From assembly GCF_022758295.1 (NCBI RefSeq), contig NZ_JALDWJ010000001.1, forward strand, positions 310,001 to 374,000: DNA of 64,000 bases, given 5' to 3'. The notes below the pieces were generated by a model. That model worked only from the letters and a program-made list of their open reading frames with translations. It was not told where the DNA came from and searched no databases. Positions 7,943-16,710 of the stretch are shown piece after piece; within the stretch, counting starts at the first letter, position 1; each line of letters opens with the position of its first letter. Source of the DNA: Lysobacter sp. CFH 32150 (GTDB lineage: Bacteria > Pseudomonadota > Gammaproteobacteria > Xanthomonadales > Xanthomonadaceae). The position numbers and the translations under genes are program-made.

Positions 7943-8308
7943 TCACGTACAAACATCAGGCGTCGTGAGTTTCGCCTCATGACTGACGCACTGCTTGAAT
8001 CTCGAGGGCAAGCCCACGATTTCCCGGGTCGTCCCCGCCGCGAGCGCGAACTGTTCGAAGGGTACGTCCATGCATGCATCCCTGGTTTCGCCATGGGTCT
8101 TGCAGTCGCCACGGAACAGCAGGTAGTGGCAATTCCCGCTCGCACTCTTGATGCATTCGAACTTCGCCACCTCCGCCGCGATCCGGGTCTTGCTGTAAAT
8201 CAGATAATCGCCGTCGATGGCGGAGCGCATGACGATGATGCTGTCGCCCCACCCGTCGCAGCCCACCAGGGCGAACAGGAAATACGCCAGGGCGATGAAG
8301 TTGCGCAT
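7943..8308 (-). CDS. Small hypothetical lipoprotein downstream of LytS/LytTR pair
   Basis: 121 residues with a lipoprotein signal (FALVGC, Cys17). The mature part has six Cys (FECIK, GNCHY, GDCKT, DACMD, KQCVS, DVCT), enough for three disulfides. No family is recognised. It lies 48 bp after the LytTR regulator on the same strand and is likely co-transcribed with it, so it may be a periplasmic accessory or target of that two-component system; this is inference from position only. Confidence 0.7.
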   Translation of the reverse strand: MRNFIALAYFLFALVGCDGWGDSIIVMRSAIDGDYLIYSKTRIAAEVAKFECIKSASGNCHYLLFRGDCKTHGETRDACMDVPFEQFALAAGTTREIVGLPSRFKQCVSHEAKLTTPDVCT

Positions 8309-8356
8309 GAGCCACCTCGGTTTGGTGATTGGTGAATGTCGAAAAACCGCGCGCGC

Positions 8357-9121
8357 CTACATGTTCCGGAACAGCGCCATGAACGGCTGGCTCACGGTCA
8401 GTGTTTCCGGCCGTTGCCTGAGCCGGACGATGCCCTTGCCGGTGTCGTCGCGCACGATCGAGGCGATCGCCTTCAGGTTGACGATGGTCGATCGATGGAT
8501 CTGTTTGAACGTCGCTGGATCGAGCACGGCGAGCAACTCGCGGATCGGCTTGCGCAACAGCGCCTCGCCTTCGGCCGTCACCACCGTCGTGTACTTGTTG
8601 TCGGCCTGGAAATAGGCAACGTCGTCGACCAGGATCAACCGCGTTTCCCGGCCGGCACTGGCGGTGATCCAGGTCAAGGGCGGCTCCGCGCCGGGGAGGT
8701 TGGCGCCGAGTTGCTTGACGAGCGCCGCGAATGCGTCGGCGTTGGTTTGTGCGGCGGCCGTGCGCGTCTGCAGGCGCTGCACGGTCGCGGCAAGGCGCTC
8801 CGGTGCGATCGGCTTGAGCAGGTAGTCGATCGCGCCACTGTCGAAGGCGGCGATGGCATATTGATCGTAGGCGGTGACAAATACGATCTGCGTGTTCGGA
8901 CTGGCCTCCGCCGCCGCCGCCGCGACTTCCAGCCCAGTCAGGCCGGGCATGCGGATATCGAGGAAGGCGACCTGTGGCCGAAGTTCGGCGATCGCCTCCA
9001 GTGCGCTCGCCCCGTCTTCGCATTCTGCGACGATCTCCAGCTGCGGCCAGGCCTCGCCCAACAAGTCCACGAGCGCTTTGCGCAACAGCGCTTCATCCTC
9101 GGCGACCACGCACTTAACCAT
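8357..9121 (-). CDS. LytTR-family response regulator
   Basis: 254 residues. The receiver domain is at about 2-118, with acidic residues Glu8 and Asp9 and phospho-acceptor Asp55 in FLDIRMPG, then VTAY and the conserved Lys in LLKPI. The C-terminal LytTR DNA-binding domain is at about 150-252 (VDDVAYFQADNKYTTV, FKQIHRSTIVNLKAI, VSQPFMALFRN). It is transcribed with the sensor kinase and the start overlaps the kinase stop by 8 bp. The longer reading frame back to 9217 is coding sequence of the kinase in another frame. Target promoters are not known; LytTR proteins usually bind paired direct repeats. Confidence 0.95.
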   Translation of the reverse strand: MVKCVVAEDEALLRKALVDLLGEAWPQLEIVAECEDGASALEAIAELRPQVAFLDIRMPGLTGLEVAAAAAEASPNTQIVFVTAYDQYAIAAFDSGAIDYLLKPIAPERLAATVQRLQTRTAAAQTNADAFAALVKQLGANLPGAEPPLTWITASAGRETRLILVDDVAYFQADNKYTTVVTAEGEALLRKPIRELLAVLDPATFKQIHRSTIVNLKAIASIVRDDTGKGIVRLRQRPETLTVSQPFMALFRNM

Positions 9122-10406
9122 GGCGGCGGTCCGGTTCGAACGTGGCGGGCACGGTGATCGTCGCAGCAACGCCGTTGGGGAAGTTGGCGACGACAGCGAG
9201 GGCAGCCTTTTCGCCATAGACCAGGCGCAAGCGTTCGCGCACGTTCTTCAGGCCAATGCCGGTGCCAACGCTTTCAGCGTTGAACCCCTGTCCATCGTCG
9301 GCCACGGTCACCGATACGATGGCATCGTTGCTGCGGGCAAGGATCCAGATCGTACCGCCGCCTGGCTTGGGTTCGAGCCCGTGCTTGATCGCGTTCTCGA
9401 CCAGGGTCTGCAGCATCATCGGCGGCAGTGGCGTGACCCCTAGGTCGTCGGGGACGTCGATCTGCAGTTCGAGACGCGGCCCCATGCGGATCTTGAGTAT
9501 CTCCAGATAGGCGCGTGCGCGTTCCAGCTCCTCGCCCAGCGTCGACAACGCATCCTCGGTGCGTGGCAGCGAATGGCGCAGGTACTGGATCAGGTGACCG
9601 AGCATCTCGTCGGCACGTAGTGGGTCGCTGCGGGTGAGGTATTGCGCGCTGGCCAGCGTGTTGTAGAGGAAGTGCGGTTCCACCTGCGCGTGCAGCAAGC
9701 TCAGCTTGGCGACGGTGAGCTCTTTCTCGGTGACTGTCTGCGCGGCTGCGGCTTGCTCGCTGCGGCGACGTTCGGCCACGCGACGAGTGATGGCGCGGGT
9801 GATCGCCTCGGCGTTCTCGAGGTTGGTACCGTCGTCGACCAGGAACCAGTCGCTCCATGCACCGCTCTCGGGTTCGCAGATCAGGGTGACGCTGCCGATG
9901 CCGTCGCCCGGGGTCACGATCGCCAGGATCTGGTTGCGTTTGTGGCCTAGGCCCAGGAGTTCGTCGCGTTTGTTGCCGAACCAGGTCAACAGATTGAAGC
10001 GCCCGGGCGCCTTGTGGCCATAAGGATCGAGGTGCTTGACCTTGGCGCGCACCTGCAGGCTGTCACGCGCGCTTTCCACCTCCTCGATGCGCGGCAATTC
10101 GCGGATGGCGGCATCGAGCAGGTCGAAAGCCTCGCCAGCCTCAAACGGAATCTCGATCTGGCGCCGCTGGCGGTTGGCCAATGTGCTTGCGTCCGCGTGG
10201 CCCGCGAGCAGGCGCACGCGTCGCAGGTGCGAAAACGCGCCGGTGATGACAAAGGCGATGATCACGAAGCCGATCAGGAAGATCGGCCAGGGCGGCTCCT
10301 GCCCTGCCATGGGAATGGCGGACCAGAACAGGGCCAGCAGCAGGAAGGCCAGGAACCAGGCCACGGCAAGGCGGGTGATGAAGAACAAACTGGTGATCAC
10401 GTTCAA
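9114..10406 (-). CDS. LytS-like sensor histidine kinase
   Basis: 430 residues. Two membrane helices lie near the N-terminus (about 6-30 and 40-58), followed by a cytoplasmic region with no recognisable sensor fold and then the His_kinase (LytS/YehU type) domain. VEPHFLYNTLASAQ carries the phospho-acceptor His245. The ATPase domain has the N-box VENAIKHGLEP and the G-box DDGQGFN with TGIGLKNVRERL. It should phosphorylate the adjacent LytTR regulator. First gene of a three-gene unit (kinase, regulator, lipoprotein). With so short an extracytoplasmic loop the kinase probably senses the membrane or a cytosolic cue. Confidence 0.94.
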   Translation of the reverse strand: MNVITSLFFITRLAVAWFLAFLLLALFWSAIPMAGQEPPWPIFLIGFVIIAFVITGAFSHLRRVRLLAGHADASTLANRQRRQIEIPFEAGEAFDLLDAAIRELPRIEEVESARDSLQVRAKVKHLDPYGHKAPGRFNLLTWFGNKRDELLGLGHKRNQILAIVTPGDGIGSVTLICEPESGAWSDWFLVDDGTNLENAEAITRAITRRVAERRRSEQAAAAQTVTEKELTVAKLSLLHAQVEPHFLYNTLASAQYLTRSDPLRADEMLGHLIQYLRHSLPRTEDALSTLGEELERARAYLEILKIRMGPRLELQIDVPDDLGVTPLPPMMLQTLVENAIKHGLEPKPGGGTIWILARSNDAIVSVTVADDGQGFNAESVGTGIGLKNVRERLRLVYGEKAALAVVANFPNGVAATITVPATFEPDRRHG

Positions 10407-10552
10407 TCCGGGCAGTTGGATTGCCGCGGAGCATAGCGATCAGCAGCGCCCACTTGTTCGACGCCGCGACGAAACCCATGGACGGGCGACGAAACGCAGC
10501 GCCGGCGGCGCAGACTGGTCTCCAACCGGTGACTCTTACGACAACCGCGCGT

Positions 10553-11623
10553 TCAGCAAGCGGGGATTTCGACGGCCACCCGATTCCGCCCCATCTGCTT
10601 GCTGCGGTACAACACCGCGTCAGCGTGGCTGATCCACGTCGCTACATCCCCCAGTTGGGGGTTGGCTACCGCCACGCCGATGCTGACTGTGCAATGCAGT
10701 CCAGGCACCCCATCGAAATGCGTGCCTTCAACCGCCACGCGGATACGCTCGGCGACTTCCTGCGCCTCGGCAAGACCGGCTTCAGCGAGCACGACGCCAA
10801 ATTCGTCGCCGCCAAAGCGCGCGGGGGTGTCGATCTCGCGAACCGACGCCTGCAAGATCGCGCCGATGCGTCGCAACACGACATCGCCGATCGGATGGCC
10901 ATAGTTATCGTTGATGTCCTTGAAGTGATCGATGTCCATCAATAGAAGCGCCGCCGGCCGGCCAGTGCGAGCGCAACGCGTCAGTTCATTGAGCGCTGCC
11001 TCCTCCCAATGCATGCGATTCCAAAGACTGGTCAGGGCATCGGTGCGATTGAGGCGAACGAGCATGCGGTTCTGCCGCACCACCTTGCGCCCTAATGCGT
11101 AAGCGGCGGTACTGAGCGCCAACGGATAGGCGAACATGAAAGGCAAGCTGCACACGATGCTGAGCATCGTGGTCTGTGGCTGGAATGGAAACCCAAGTAC
11201 CGCGGCAGTGAGCAAGCAGGCGATGCCCTGGAACGTAGCGGTGCGACCCAGGAAGCGCCAACCACCCACGCCGATCTTGTCGGCGGACAGCATCACCGCC
11301 AGCAACGTGCTGGGCAGCAGGTTGAACTGCATCACGGCGATCCAGATCCCACCGCAGGCCGAATCCACCACAAGGTTGCGGTACTCGGCGCGCTCCGGAT
11401 CGCGACTGCGGTTCGCGAGCAGGCACGCCACGTGCGGCCACAGATATCCGTTCGCGAGCAGTGCGGCCCAGGTCAGCGGCGATGCGCCGTTCTCGTAGAG
11501 CACGCCAGCGATGGCAAGGACGCCAGTTCCCAGTCCCAGCATCCGCATGCGATAGATGCGCCCGACGAAGCGCCGATGCTCGATCAACCTTGCTGGTGTT
11601 TTTGAACCTGGCCTCTCTTCCAT
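10553..11623 (-). CDS. MASE2-type membrane diguanylate cyclase (GGDEF)
   Basis: 356 residues. The N-terminus has the MASE2 layout of AdrA/DgcC cyclases: RRFVGRIYRMRMLGLG and then about five to six membrane helices to residue 180. The GGDEF domain follows (NRTDALTSLWNRMHW, LLLMDIDHFKDINDNYGH), with GGDEF at 271-275. The inhibitory RxxD site is present (REID). It is likely an active c-di-GMP synthase. ATG 11623 is chosen because GAGGG lies just upstream, while the upstream extension to 11677 is not conserved in character. It has no operon partner. Confidence 0.92.
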   Translation of the reverse strand: MEERPGSKTPARLIEHRRFVGRIYRMRMLGLGTGVLAIAGVLYENGASPLTWAALLANGYLWPHVACLLANRSRDPERAEYRNLVVDSACGGIWIAVMQFNLLPSTLLAVMLSADKIGVGGWRFLGRTATFQGIACLLTAAVLGFPFQPQTTMLSIVCSLPFMFAYPLALSTAAYALGRKVVRQNRMLVRLNRTDALTSLWNRMHWEEAALNELTRCARTGRPAALLLMDIDHFKDINDNYGHPIGDVVLRRIGAILQASVREIDTPARFGGDEFGVVLAEAGLAEAQEVAERIRVAVEGTHFDGVPGLHCTVSIGVAVANPQLGDVATWISHADAVLYRSKQMGRNRVAVEIPAC

Positions 11624-11855
11624 GACCGCCCTCACCCACAGCATCGGGCCGAGCTTACCTCGCGCTTGAGCCAGCAAACAGCGATGCGCTCACTGGCACC
11701 CGACACGGCGTGAATGCCGTGCGATGCCGCTAGCGTAAGATGCAAACGCACCACGTCTCTTTCGCGCGACTCCCCGCGGCCGTTCCGGCGCCCGTTTTCG
11801 CTCCCTTCACGCGTCAACACCCTGTTGCGGGGTGACGCTTCTCACGGGAGCCACC

Positions 11856-12536
11856 ATGCCGGGCTACACCACCCGCCAGCAAGTCATCCACCTCGGCGAC
11901 CACGACTACCGCATTCGCGCGCTCAGCGATCGGCAGCAATTCGCCGATCCCGATGGTCATGCCGAACGTCTTGGCATCTCGTCGGCCCAATGGTGCCTGT
12001 TTGGTCAGGTGTGGCCGGCTGGCCGCCTGCTCGCCGAAGCGATGAGCCGGTTCGACATCGCCGGCAAACGCATCCTCGAACTCGGCTGCGGCCTGGGCCT
12101 CGCCAGCCTGGTACTGCAGCGACGCGGGGCCGATGTCATCGCCAGCGACGTGCATCCGCTCGCCGAGCCTTTCCTTGCCTACAACGCGGCGCTCAACGAA
12201 CTGCCTGCCGTGGTCTACCGCCAACTGCGCTGGGATGTGCCGCTGCCCACCCTCGGCCGATTCGATGTGGTCATCGGCAGCGATGTGCTGTACGAACGCG
12301 ACCACGCTTCGCTGCTCGCTGCCCTGGTTGACCGCCACACCCATGCCGGATCCGAAGTGGTGTTCACCGATCCCGGACGCGGCAACAGCGCGCCGTTCAC
12401 GCGCGCACTCGCTGCACAAGGCTTCAGCGTCGAAGAAGAACGCTGTCCGATGAATGCCGGCGACACCCCGCCCTATCGCGGTCATCTGTTGCATTACCGG
12501 CGCCATGCCTTCGCAGCCAACGAGGCCGCGCGATGA
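11856..12536 (+). CDS. Class I SAM methyltransferase, METTL21 / Methyltransf_16-like
   Basis: 226 residues. The SAM-binding motif I is RILELGCGLGLASLVL, followed by the acidic ribose contact (VIASDVHP) and a post-motif region FDVVIGSDVLYERDH, which has the D-V-L-Y signature of the METTL21/Methyltransf_16 group of small-molecule or protein-lysine methylases. The N-terminal WPAGRLLAE matches the family WP motif. Substrate unknown. ATG 11856 has GGGAG 6 nt upstream. The stop overlaps the start of the next gene (ATGA), so the two are translationally coupled. Confidence 0.88.
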   Translation: MPGYTTRQQVIHLGDHDYRIRALSDRQQFADPDGHAERLGISSAQWCLFGQVWPAGRLLAEAMSRFDIAGKRILELGCGLGLASLVLQRRGADVIASDVHPLAEPFLAYNAALNELPAVVYRQLRWDVPLPTLGRFDVVIGSDVLYERDHASLLAALVDRHTHAGSEVVFTDPGRGNSAPFTRALAAQGFSVEEERCPMNAGDTPPYRGHLLHYRRHAFAANEAAR

Positions 12537-12898
12537 GCATCGAACACATCAGCTTCGAAAGCCGCGACGACGACCACATCGTCGATCCAACCGTCTCCTG
12601 CAGTGCTTGCGACGCAGTCTGCTGCCGCCTGACCGTGGTGGTGATGCCGGAAGACACTGTGCCGCGCCACCTGGTCGAACGCACCGCGCAGGGTCTCGAC
12701 GTGATGGCCCACGACGAAGACGGCTGGTGTGTCGCCGTCGACCACACCCGGATGTGCTGCAGCATCTACGACCAGCGCCCGGACATCTGCCGCAAGTTCG
12801 CCATGGGCAGTGCGTATTGCCGCGCCGAGCGCAAGGCCTACGGCCATCGCAACGACCGCGAAATCCCGATCACCGTCATCCAGCACGGCGGGACTTAG
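12533..12898 (+). CDS. YkgJ-family cysteine-cluster protein
   Basis: 121 residues. It has the cysteine pattern of the YkgJ family, in which Cys residues are thought to bind metal or an Fe-S cluster: CSACDAVCC near residue 25, MCCSIYDQRPDICRKF near 80 and AYCRAE near 100. It overlaps the methyltransferase gene by 4 bp (ATGA), which suggests a functional pair: a cysteine-cluster protein beside a SAM methyltransferase. Function within the family is not settled. Confidence 0.88.
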   Translation: MSIEHISFESRDDDHIVDPTVSCSACDAVCCRLTVVVMPEDTVPRHLVERTAQGLDVMAHDEDGWCVAVDHTRMCCSIYDQRPDICRKFAMGSAYCRAERKAYGHRNDREIPITVIQHGGT

Positions 12899-12923
12899 GC
12901 AGGCCGTACCCATGACTTCTTGC

Positions 12924-12943
12924 CTAGACAAAATAGTCTAGAC
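12924..12943. promoter_or_regulatory. Probable BlaI-type operator
   Basis: An inverted repeat CTAGAC-N6-GTCTAG (12924-12941) overlaps a second perfect palindrome GTCTAGAC (12936-12943), 54 bp before the blaI-like gene. The AT-rich block stands out in GC-rich DNA. BlaI/MecI proteins bind dyads of this size at their own promoters, so autoregulation is likely. Confidence 0.6.
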
Positions 12944-12996
12944 AAATCGTTCTACATGCTCTACGGTGCAGCCTCGACCGTTCCGGACGAGCTGCA

Positions 12997-13383
12997 ATGC
13001 CCAAGGCCACCAAACCGCCGAAGCCCACCGCCGCCGAACTCGACTTGTTGCGGGTGATCTGGCGTCTCGGTCCGTCCACGGTGAAGGATGTGCATGCGGC
13101 ACGCCTGCGCGAACGCCCCGACCTTACCTACGCCACCGCGCTGCGCCTGATGCAGGTGATGCACGGCAAGGGCCTGCTGACCCGCGACGAGAGCCAGCGC
13201 TCGCACGTCTACGCCGCCGCGCATGCGCAGGACGCGCTGCAGACCAACCTGCTCAAGGACCTCATCCACAAGGCCTTCGCTGGTTCCGGCAGGGATCTGG
13301 TGATCGCCGCGTTGAGCGAACACGTCACCGACAAGGAACGCGAAGAGATCAAGCGCTTCCTCAAGGAGAATCCCGATGGCTGA
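12997..13383 (+). CDS. BlaI/MecI/CopY-family transcriptional repressor
   Basis: 128 residues. The winged-helix domain is at about 10-85 (PTAAELDLLRVIWRLGPSTV, LTYATALRLMQVMHGKGLL), followed by a dimerisation tail (LLKDLIHKAFAG). In this family the repressor holds off its own operon until a partner membrane peptidase of the M56 type cuts or inactivates it. The next gene is exactly such a peptidase and overlaps by 8 bp (ATGGCTGA). Probable targets are its own promoter and possibly further envelope-stress genes. Confidence 0.94.
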   Translation: MPKATKPPKPTAAELDLLRVIWRLGPSTVKDVHAARLRERPDLTYATALRLMQVMHGKGLLTRDESQRSHVYAAAHAQDALQTNLLKDLIHKAFAGSGRDLVIAALSEHVTDKEREEIKRFLKENPDG

Positions 13384-15187
13384 GTTCCTTGCAACGCTGG
13401 TCCCCGTACTCGGCCGGGCGCTGCTGCATTTCGTATGGCAGGGTGCGGCGATCGGGCTGATCGCGGCCTCCGTACTGTTTCTGTTGCGCGATGCCAGGCC
13501 GCAAGCCCGTTATGCCGTCGCATGCGTGGCCTTACTGGCTTGCGTGCTGTTGCCTCTGGCGAATGTCATCGCGCTGTTCACGAATGCCCCCGATGTCGTC
13601 GTTTCCGTAACGGCCGCGGATACTCGCCATGCCACGACGCTCGGACTGCCGACGGTCGATATCGGAACCTGGCACGCGCGTCTCGAGACGTCGCTGTCCT
13701 GGATCGTCGCAATGTGGGCGGCAGGTGCCAGTGTGCTGTCTCTGCGGATGACGATGGGCGTAGCGTGGATCCGCCGCCTGCGCACTGGCCCGCAGAGCCG
13801 CGCGAACGCAGCCTGGCAAGCACGCCTCGACGCGCTCGCACAGCGGTTTGGATTGAAGCGTGCCGTCGCACTGCGCGTGGTCGACTGCCTCGACTCGCCA
13901 GCGTCGGCAGGATGGTGGCGTCCCGTGGTGTTGTTGCCCGCAGCGCTGATCGCGCGCATGCCGACCGACCTGATCGAAGCGCTGCTCGCACACGAACTCG
14001 CCCATATCCGTCGCCACGACTATCTCGTCAACCTGTTGCAGGGCGTGGTCGAAGCGCTGCTGTTCTATCACCCCGTCGTGTGGTGGCTCTCGCGCGAGAT
14101 CCGCAACGAACGCGAGCACATCGCCGACCAACTCGCAGCGGACATGCTCGGCGCACCGCGTCGCCTCGCCGTCGCCCTCTCGGAACTGTCCGACCTCAAT
14201 CGTTCCTGCAGTGTCCCACTCCACCTCGCACAAGCCGCACATGGAGGCCAACTGATGTCCCGCATCGAACAACTCGTCCGTCCAAGCCACCGCGCCGCCG
14301 GAGGCAAGATCGCCTATCCATTGCTCGGCCTCGCTGCCGCTTGCATCGCGTTCTATGCCCACGCCCAGGTCACACAGCGTAAAGCCCCGCCCGCGTCCCC
14401 ACAGGCGACCGTTTCCCACGTGACGCAACTCCATGACAACGGCAAGCGCGATGCCTATGCGTTGATACGCAAAGGGCAGAAGGACTTCACCATGTCTGGT
14501 ACTACGAACGACATGAATGCCATCGACTCGGCGCGCCGCAGCATCGACGGCGACTTCCTGTGGTTCCGCCGTGCGGACCAGGCCTATGTCGTCGTCGACC
14601 CAGCCACCGTCGCCCGCGCACACGCCGCATGGCGCGAGACCGACAAACTGGGTAGCCAGATGGAAGCGCTCGGCGACCAGATGGAGGGCCATGGCAAAAA
14701 GCTGGAAGCCCTGGGAAAGAAGATGGAACAGCTGGGCGAACACAACGCCGAGACCCCCGCCATGCGCGAAGCCACCAGGAAAATGGAAGCGTTGGCCGAA
14801 CAGCAGCAGGCACTCGCCAATCAACAGCAACGGCTTGCCAAGGCCACGCTGACTGCCAGCGAATCGCAGGAAGACAAGCTCGATCGCGACATGGACGCCC
14901 TGTCCGCGCAGCAGGAAGTGCTGTCCCGGCAGATGGAGCAGCAGTCGCGCGTGCTGGAGGCCGAAAGCAGGCGCCTCGACGCCAGCCGGAAACCGATGGA
15001 AGCCCTAAGCCGTGAAATGCAAGTCGCCAGCAAACCGATGGAAGCCCTCAGCGCACAAATGCAAGTGCTGGCCAAGCAGCAGGAAAAACTGGTCGTCCAG
15101 GCCGAACGCCAGACCCGCGAGCTGATCAGAGAGGCTCAGGGCAAGGGCCTCGCGATGCCAGCACCGGGCAACGTGCGCGCGCGTTGA
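13376..15187 (+). CDS. BlaR1/MecR1-type M56 membrane metallopeptidase with coiled-coil tail
   Basis: 603 residues. Four membrane helices are visible (about 9-37, 44-65, 100-127 and 318-335). The cytosolic zinc peptidase has the HELAH motif at 206-210 (EALLAHELAHIRRHDY), with EHIADQLA further on giving the third ligand. After the fourth helix there is no penicillin-binding domain. Instead the C-terminal 210 residues are a long heptad-type coiled coil made of internal repeats (LEALGKKMEQLG, KPMEALSREMQV, KPMEALSAQMQV), periplasmic by topology. It is the sensor/protease partner of the BlaI repressor, but its signal is unlikely to be a beta-lactam. Confidence 0.92.
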   Translation: MAEFLATLVPVLGRALLHFVWQGAAIGLIAASVLFLLRDARPQARYAVACVALLACVLLPLANVIALFTNAPDVVVSVTAADTRHATTLGLPTVDIGTWHARLETSLSWIVAMWAAGASVLSLRMTMGVAWIRRLRTGPQSRANAAWQARLDALAQRFGLKRAVALRVVDCLDSPASAGWWRPVVLLPAALIARMPTDLIEALLAHELAHIRRHDYLVNLLQGVVEALLFYHPVVWWLSREIRNEREHIADQLAADMLGAPRRLAVALSELSDLNRSCSVPLHLAQAAHGGQLMSRIEQLVRPSHRAAGGKIAYPLLGLAAACIAFYAHAQVTQRKAPPASPQATVSHVTQLHDNGKRDAYALIRKGQKDFTMSGTTNDMNAIDSARRSIDGDFLWFRRADQAYVVVDPATVARAHAAWRETDKLGSQMEALGDQMEGHGKKLEALGKKMEQLGEHNAETPAMREATRKMEALAEQQQALANQQQRLAKATLTASESQEDKLDRDMDALSAQQEVLSRQMEQQSRVLEAESRRLDASRKPMEALSREMQVASKPMEALSAQMQVLAKQQEKLVVQAERQTRELIREAQGKGLAMPAPGNVRAR

Positions 15188-15202
15188 TCGCACTCCAGAT
15201 AG

Positions 15203-15230
15203 CCGGAAAGCCGCGTGCGCGGCTTTCCGG
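15203..15230. terminator. Bidirectional terminator between convergent genes
   Basis: A perfect 13 bp stem CCGGAAAGCCGCG / CGCGGCTTTCCGG with a 2 nt centre lies between the ends of the M56 gene (15187) and the convergent lipoprotein gene (15254). There is no strong T-run. Confidence 0.7.
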
Positions 15231-15253
15231 AGAGTGCGTCTATCCATACGAAC

Positions 15254-15904
15254 TCAGTACTCCGACGTGCTCTCCTTTTCCTCGGTATCGGTCTTCGTAT
15301 CAGCCTCCTTGTCGGCAGGCATCTCCGTATCGGTGGCAGGTGCCGTCGCTGGTTCATCGGGAGCGGCCTCGCCAGTCACGGCCGCGTCGCTATCCTTGTC
15401 CTCCATCGCCAATCCCGTTGGGCCGACGAGGTACCACTCGCCCCATTTGTCGACCATGTCGTGGCCCTTCGTGGTACCCGGGCCGGCATCCTCGGTGTAG
15501 TAGTACAGGGGATGGCCGTTGTAGGTGACCTGCTGCGAGCCATCACCGCGCGGGATGGTGCCGATCATCGCGGTCTGCACGCTCGGCGACGCCGCGGTAG
15601 GCGCACCTGCCGGCGGGGCCAGCACCGGTGGCCATGCCTTGATGCAATCGCCGGTGCACTTGGTGGCGGTGTCGTCACCTTCCAGCACATACACCGCGCG
15701 ACCCGAGCTATCCGCGACATACGATCCCGCACCGCCGGTCGCCAGCGTAAGCGCCGTTGGCGTCGGGGGTGGCGGCGTCACGACGGGAGCCGGCGGTGCG
15801 GCTGGTGTGGTCGCGGCGGTTTCGGTGTCTGCAGCTTGGCGATTGCACGCGACCAAGGCGAGCATTGCCGCGCCGCATAACACGAGCAGTTGTGTGTTGC
15901 GCAT
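15254..15904 (-). CDS. Lipoprotein with COG4315-type secreted repeats
   Basis: 216 residues starting at ATG 15904 (ribosome site GAGGAGG). Lipoprotein signal with LALVAC (Cys20), then a Pro/Ala/Thr-rich linker. Two copies of the secreted repeat of unknown function follow: SYVADSSGRAVYVLEGDD with TGDCIKAWPPVLAP, and QQVTYNGHPLYYYTEDAGPG with WYLVGPTG. The tail is long, acidic and Thr/Glu-rich, probably disordered. The family is found in cell-surface lipoproteins with no proven role. Confidence 0.88.
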   Translation of the reverse strand: MRNTQLLVLCGAAMLALVACNRQAADTETAATTPAAPPAPVVTPPPPTPTALTLATGGAGSYVADSSGRAVYVLEGDDTATKCTGDCIKAWPPVLAPPAGAPTAASPSVQTAMIGTIPRGDGSQQVTYNGHPLYYYTEDAGPGTTKGHDMVDKWGEWYLVGPTGLAMEDKDSDAAVTGEAAPDEPATAPATDTEMPADKEADTKTDTEEKESTSEY

Positions 15905-16115
15905 TACATCCTCCTCAGCCGGGCACATCCCGGCTTTGCGAATTCATCGACGCATCAATAGCCGATGCATCGTGACGCGAGGGTCTTATTCGTGTTCAAA
16001 CGATGTAATGGCACTCACGCCGTATTAACGACGGCGCCATTCATGACTTCAGCCACAGCGATATCGATCATGCGCTGGTCTAAGCTCGACTCATTGACAG
16101 CCATGGAGATTCGCT

Positions 16116-16592
16116 ATGAAGGGTATTCCGCTGCATTCGGGTTCATGGCGCGCCGTCGCTTTGAGCGGCCTCGTCATCGTGGCCGGCCACGTCTTTGCCG
16201 CCGAGCCACAAAGCACAGTGCCCACCAGAACGACGGAAGAGCAAGCACTCGCCCGCAAGCCGCTTGAGGCTTACATGCAAGGGCATGCCACAGGCGATCC
16301 TGCGCATATCCGCCGCGCCTTCCTGCCGACCGCACGCATCGAGGGCCTTCGCGACGGCAAGATCGTTTCGCGCACCCTCGAGGAGTTCGCAGCCGGCTTC
16401 AGCGGCAAGCCCGCCGAAGACGAAGCCCAGCGCCAGCGCCGCATCGATGCCCTCGACATCTCCGGCACCGCCGCGATGGCACGCGTCACGCTCGACTATC
16501 CGGCAGTGACCTTCACCGACTATTTTGTCCTGCTGAAAGTCGATGGCGAATGGAAGATCGCCAGTAAGGTGTATTCCGCGCAGAAGAAATGA
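16116..16592 (+). CDS. Exported NTF2-like / lumazine-binding-like protein
   Basis: 158 residues. Signal peptide 1-29 (AGHVFAAEP). The mature part (EEQALARKPLEAYMQGHATGDPAHIRRAFLPTARIEGL, VTFTDYFVLLKVDGEWKIASKVYS) matches the small NTF2-like cone fold of the putative lumazine-binding type. These proteins bind ligands or act as simple hydrolases; no catalytic residues can be named. GGAG ribosome site 6 nt upstream of ATG. Single gene. Confidence 0.85.
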   Translation: MKGIPLHSGSWRAVALSGLVIVAGHVFAAEPQSTVPTRTTEEQALARKPLEAYMQGHATGDPAHIRRAFLPTARIEGLRDGKIVSRTLEEFAAGFSGKPAEDEAQRQRRIDALDISGTAAMARVTLDYPAVTFTDYFVLLKVDGEWKIASKVYSAQKK

Positions 16593-16710
16593 GCGGAGGA
16601 CCAACGCTTCGCCACCGTCACTGACGCTCTCCCCCGACGCCAGATTTTGCGTCACCACGGGTCCCCGCGGGACCATGATGCCGTCATAGTCCTAGGGAGA
16701 CTGGTATGAA

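Noticed and set aside
9907-11157. Possible genes on the opposite strand of the LytS and GGDEF genes
   Set aside because: Long antisense frames are common in GC-rich coding DNA; the translated products are Arg/Ala-rich with no motifs.
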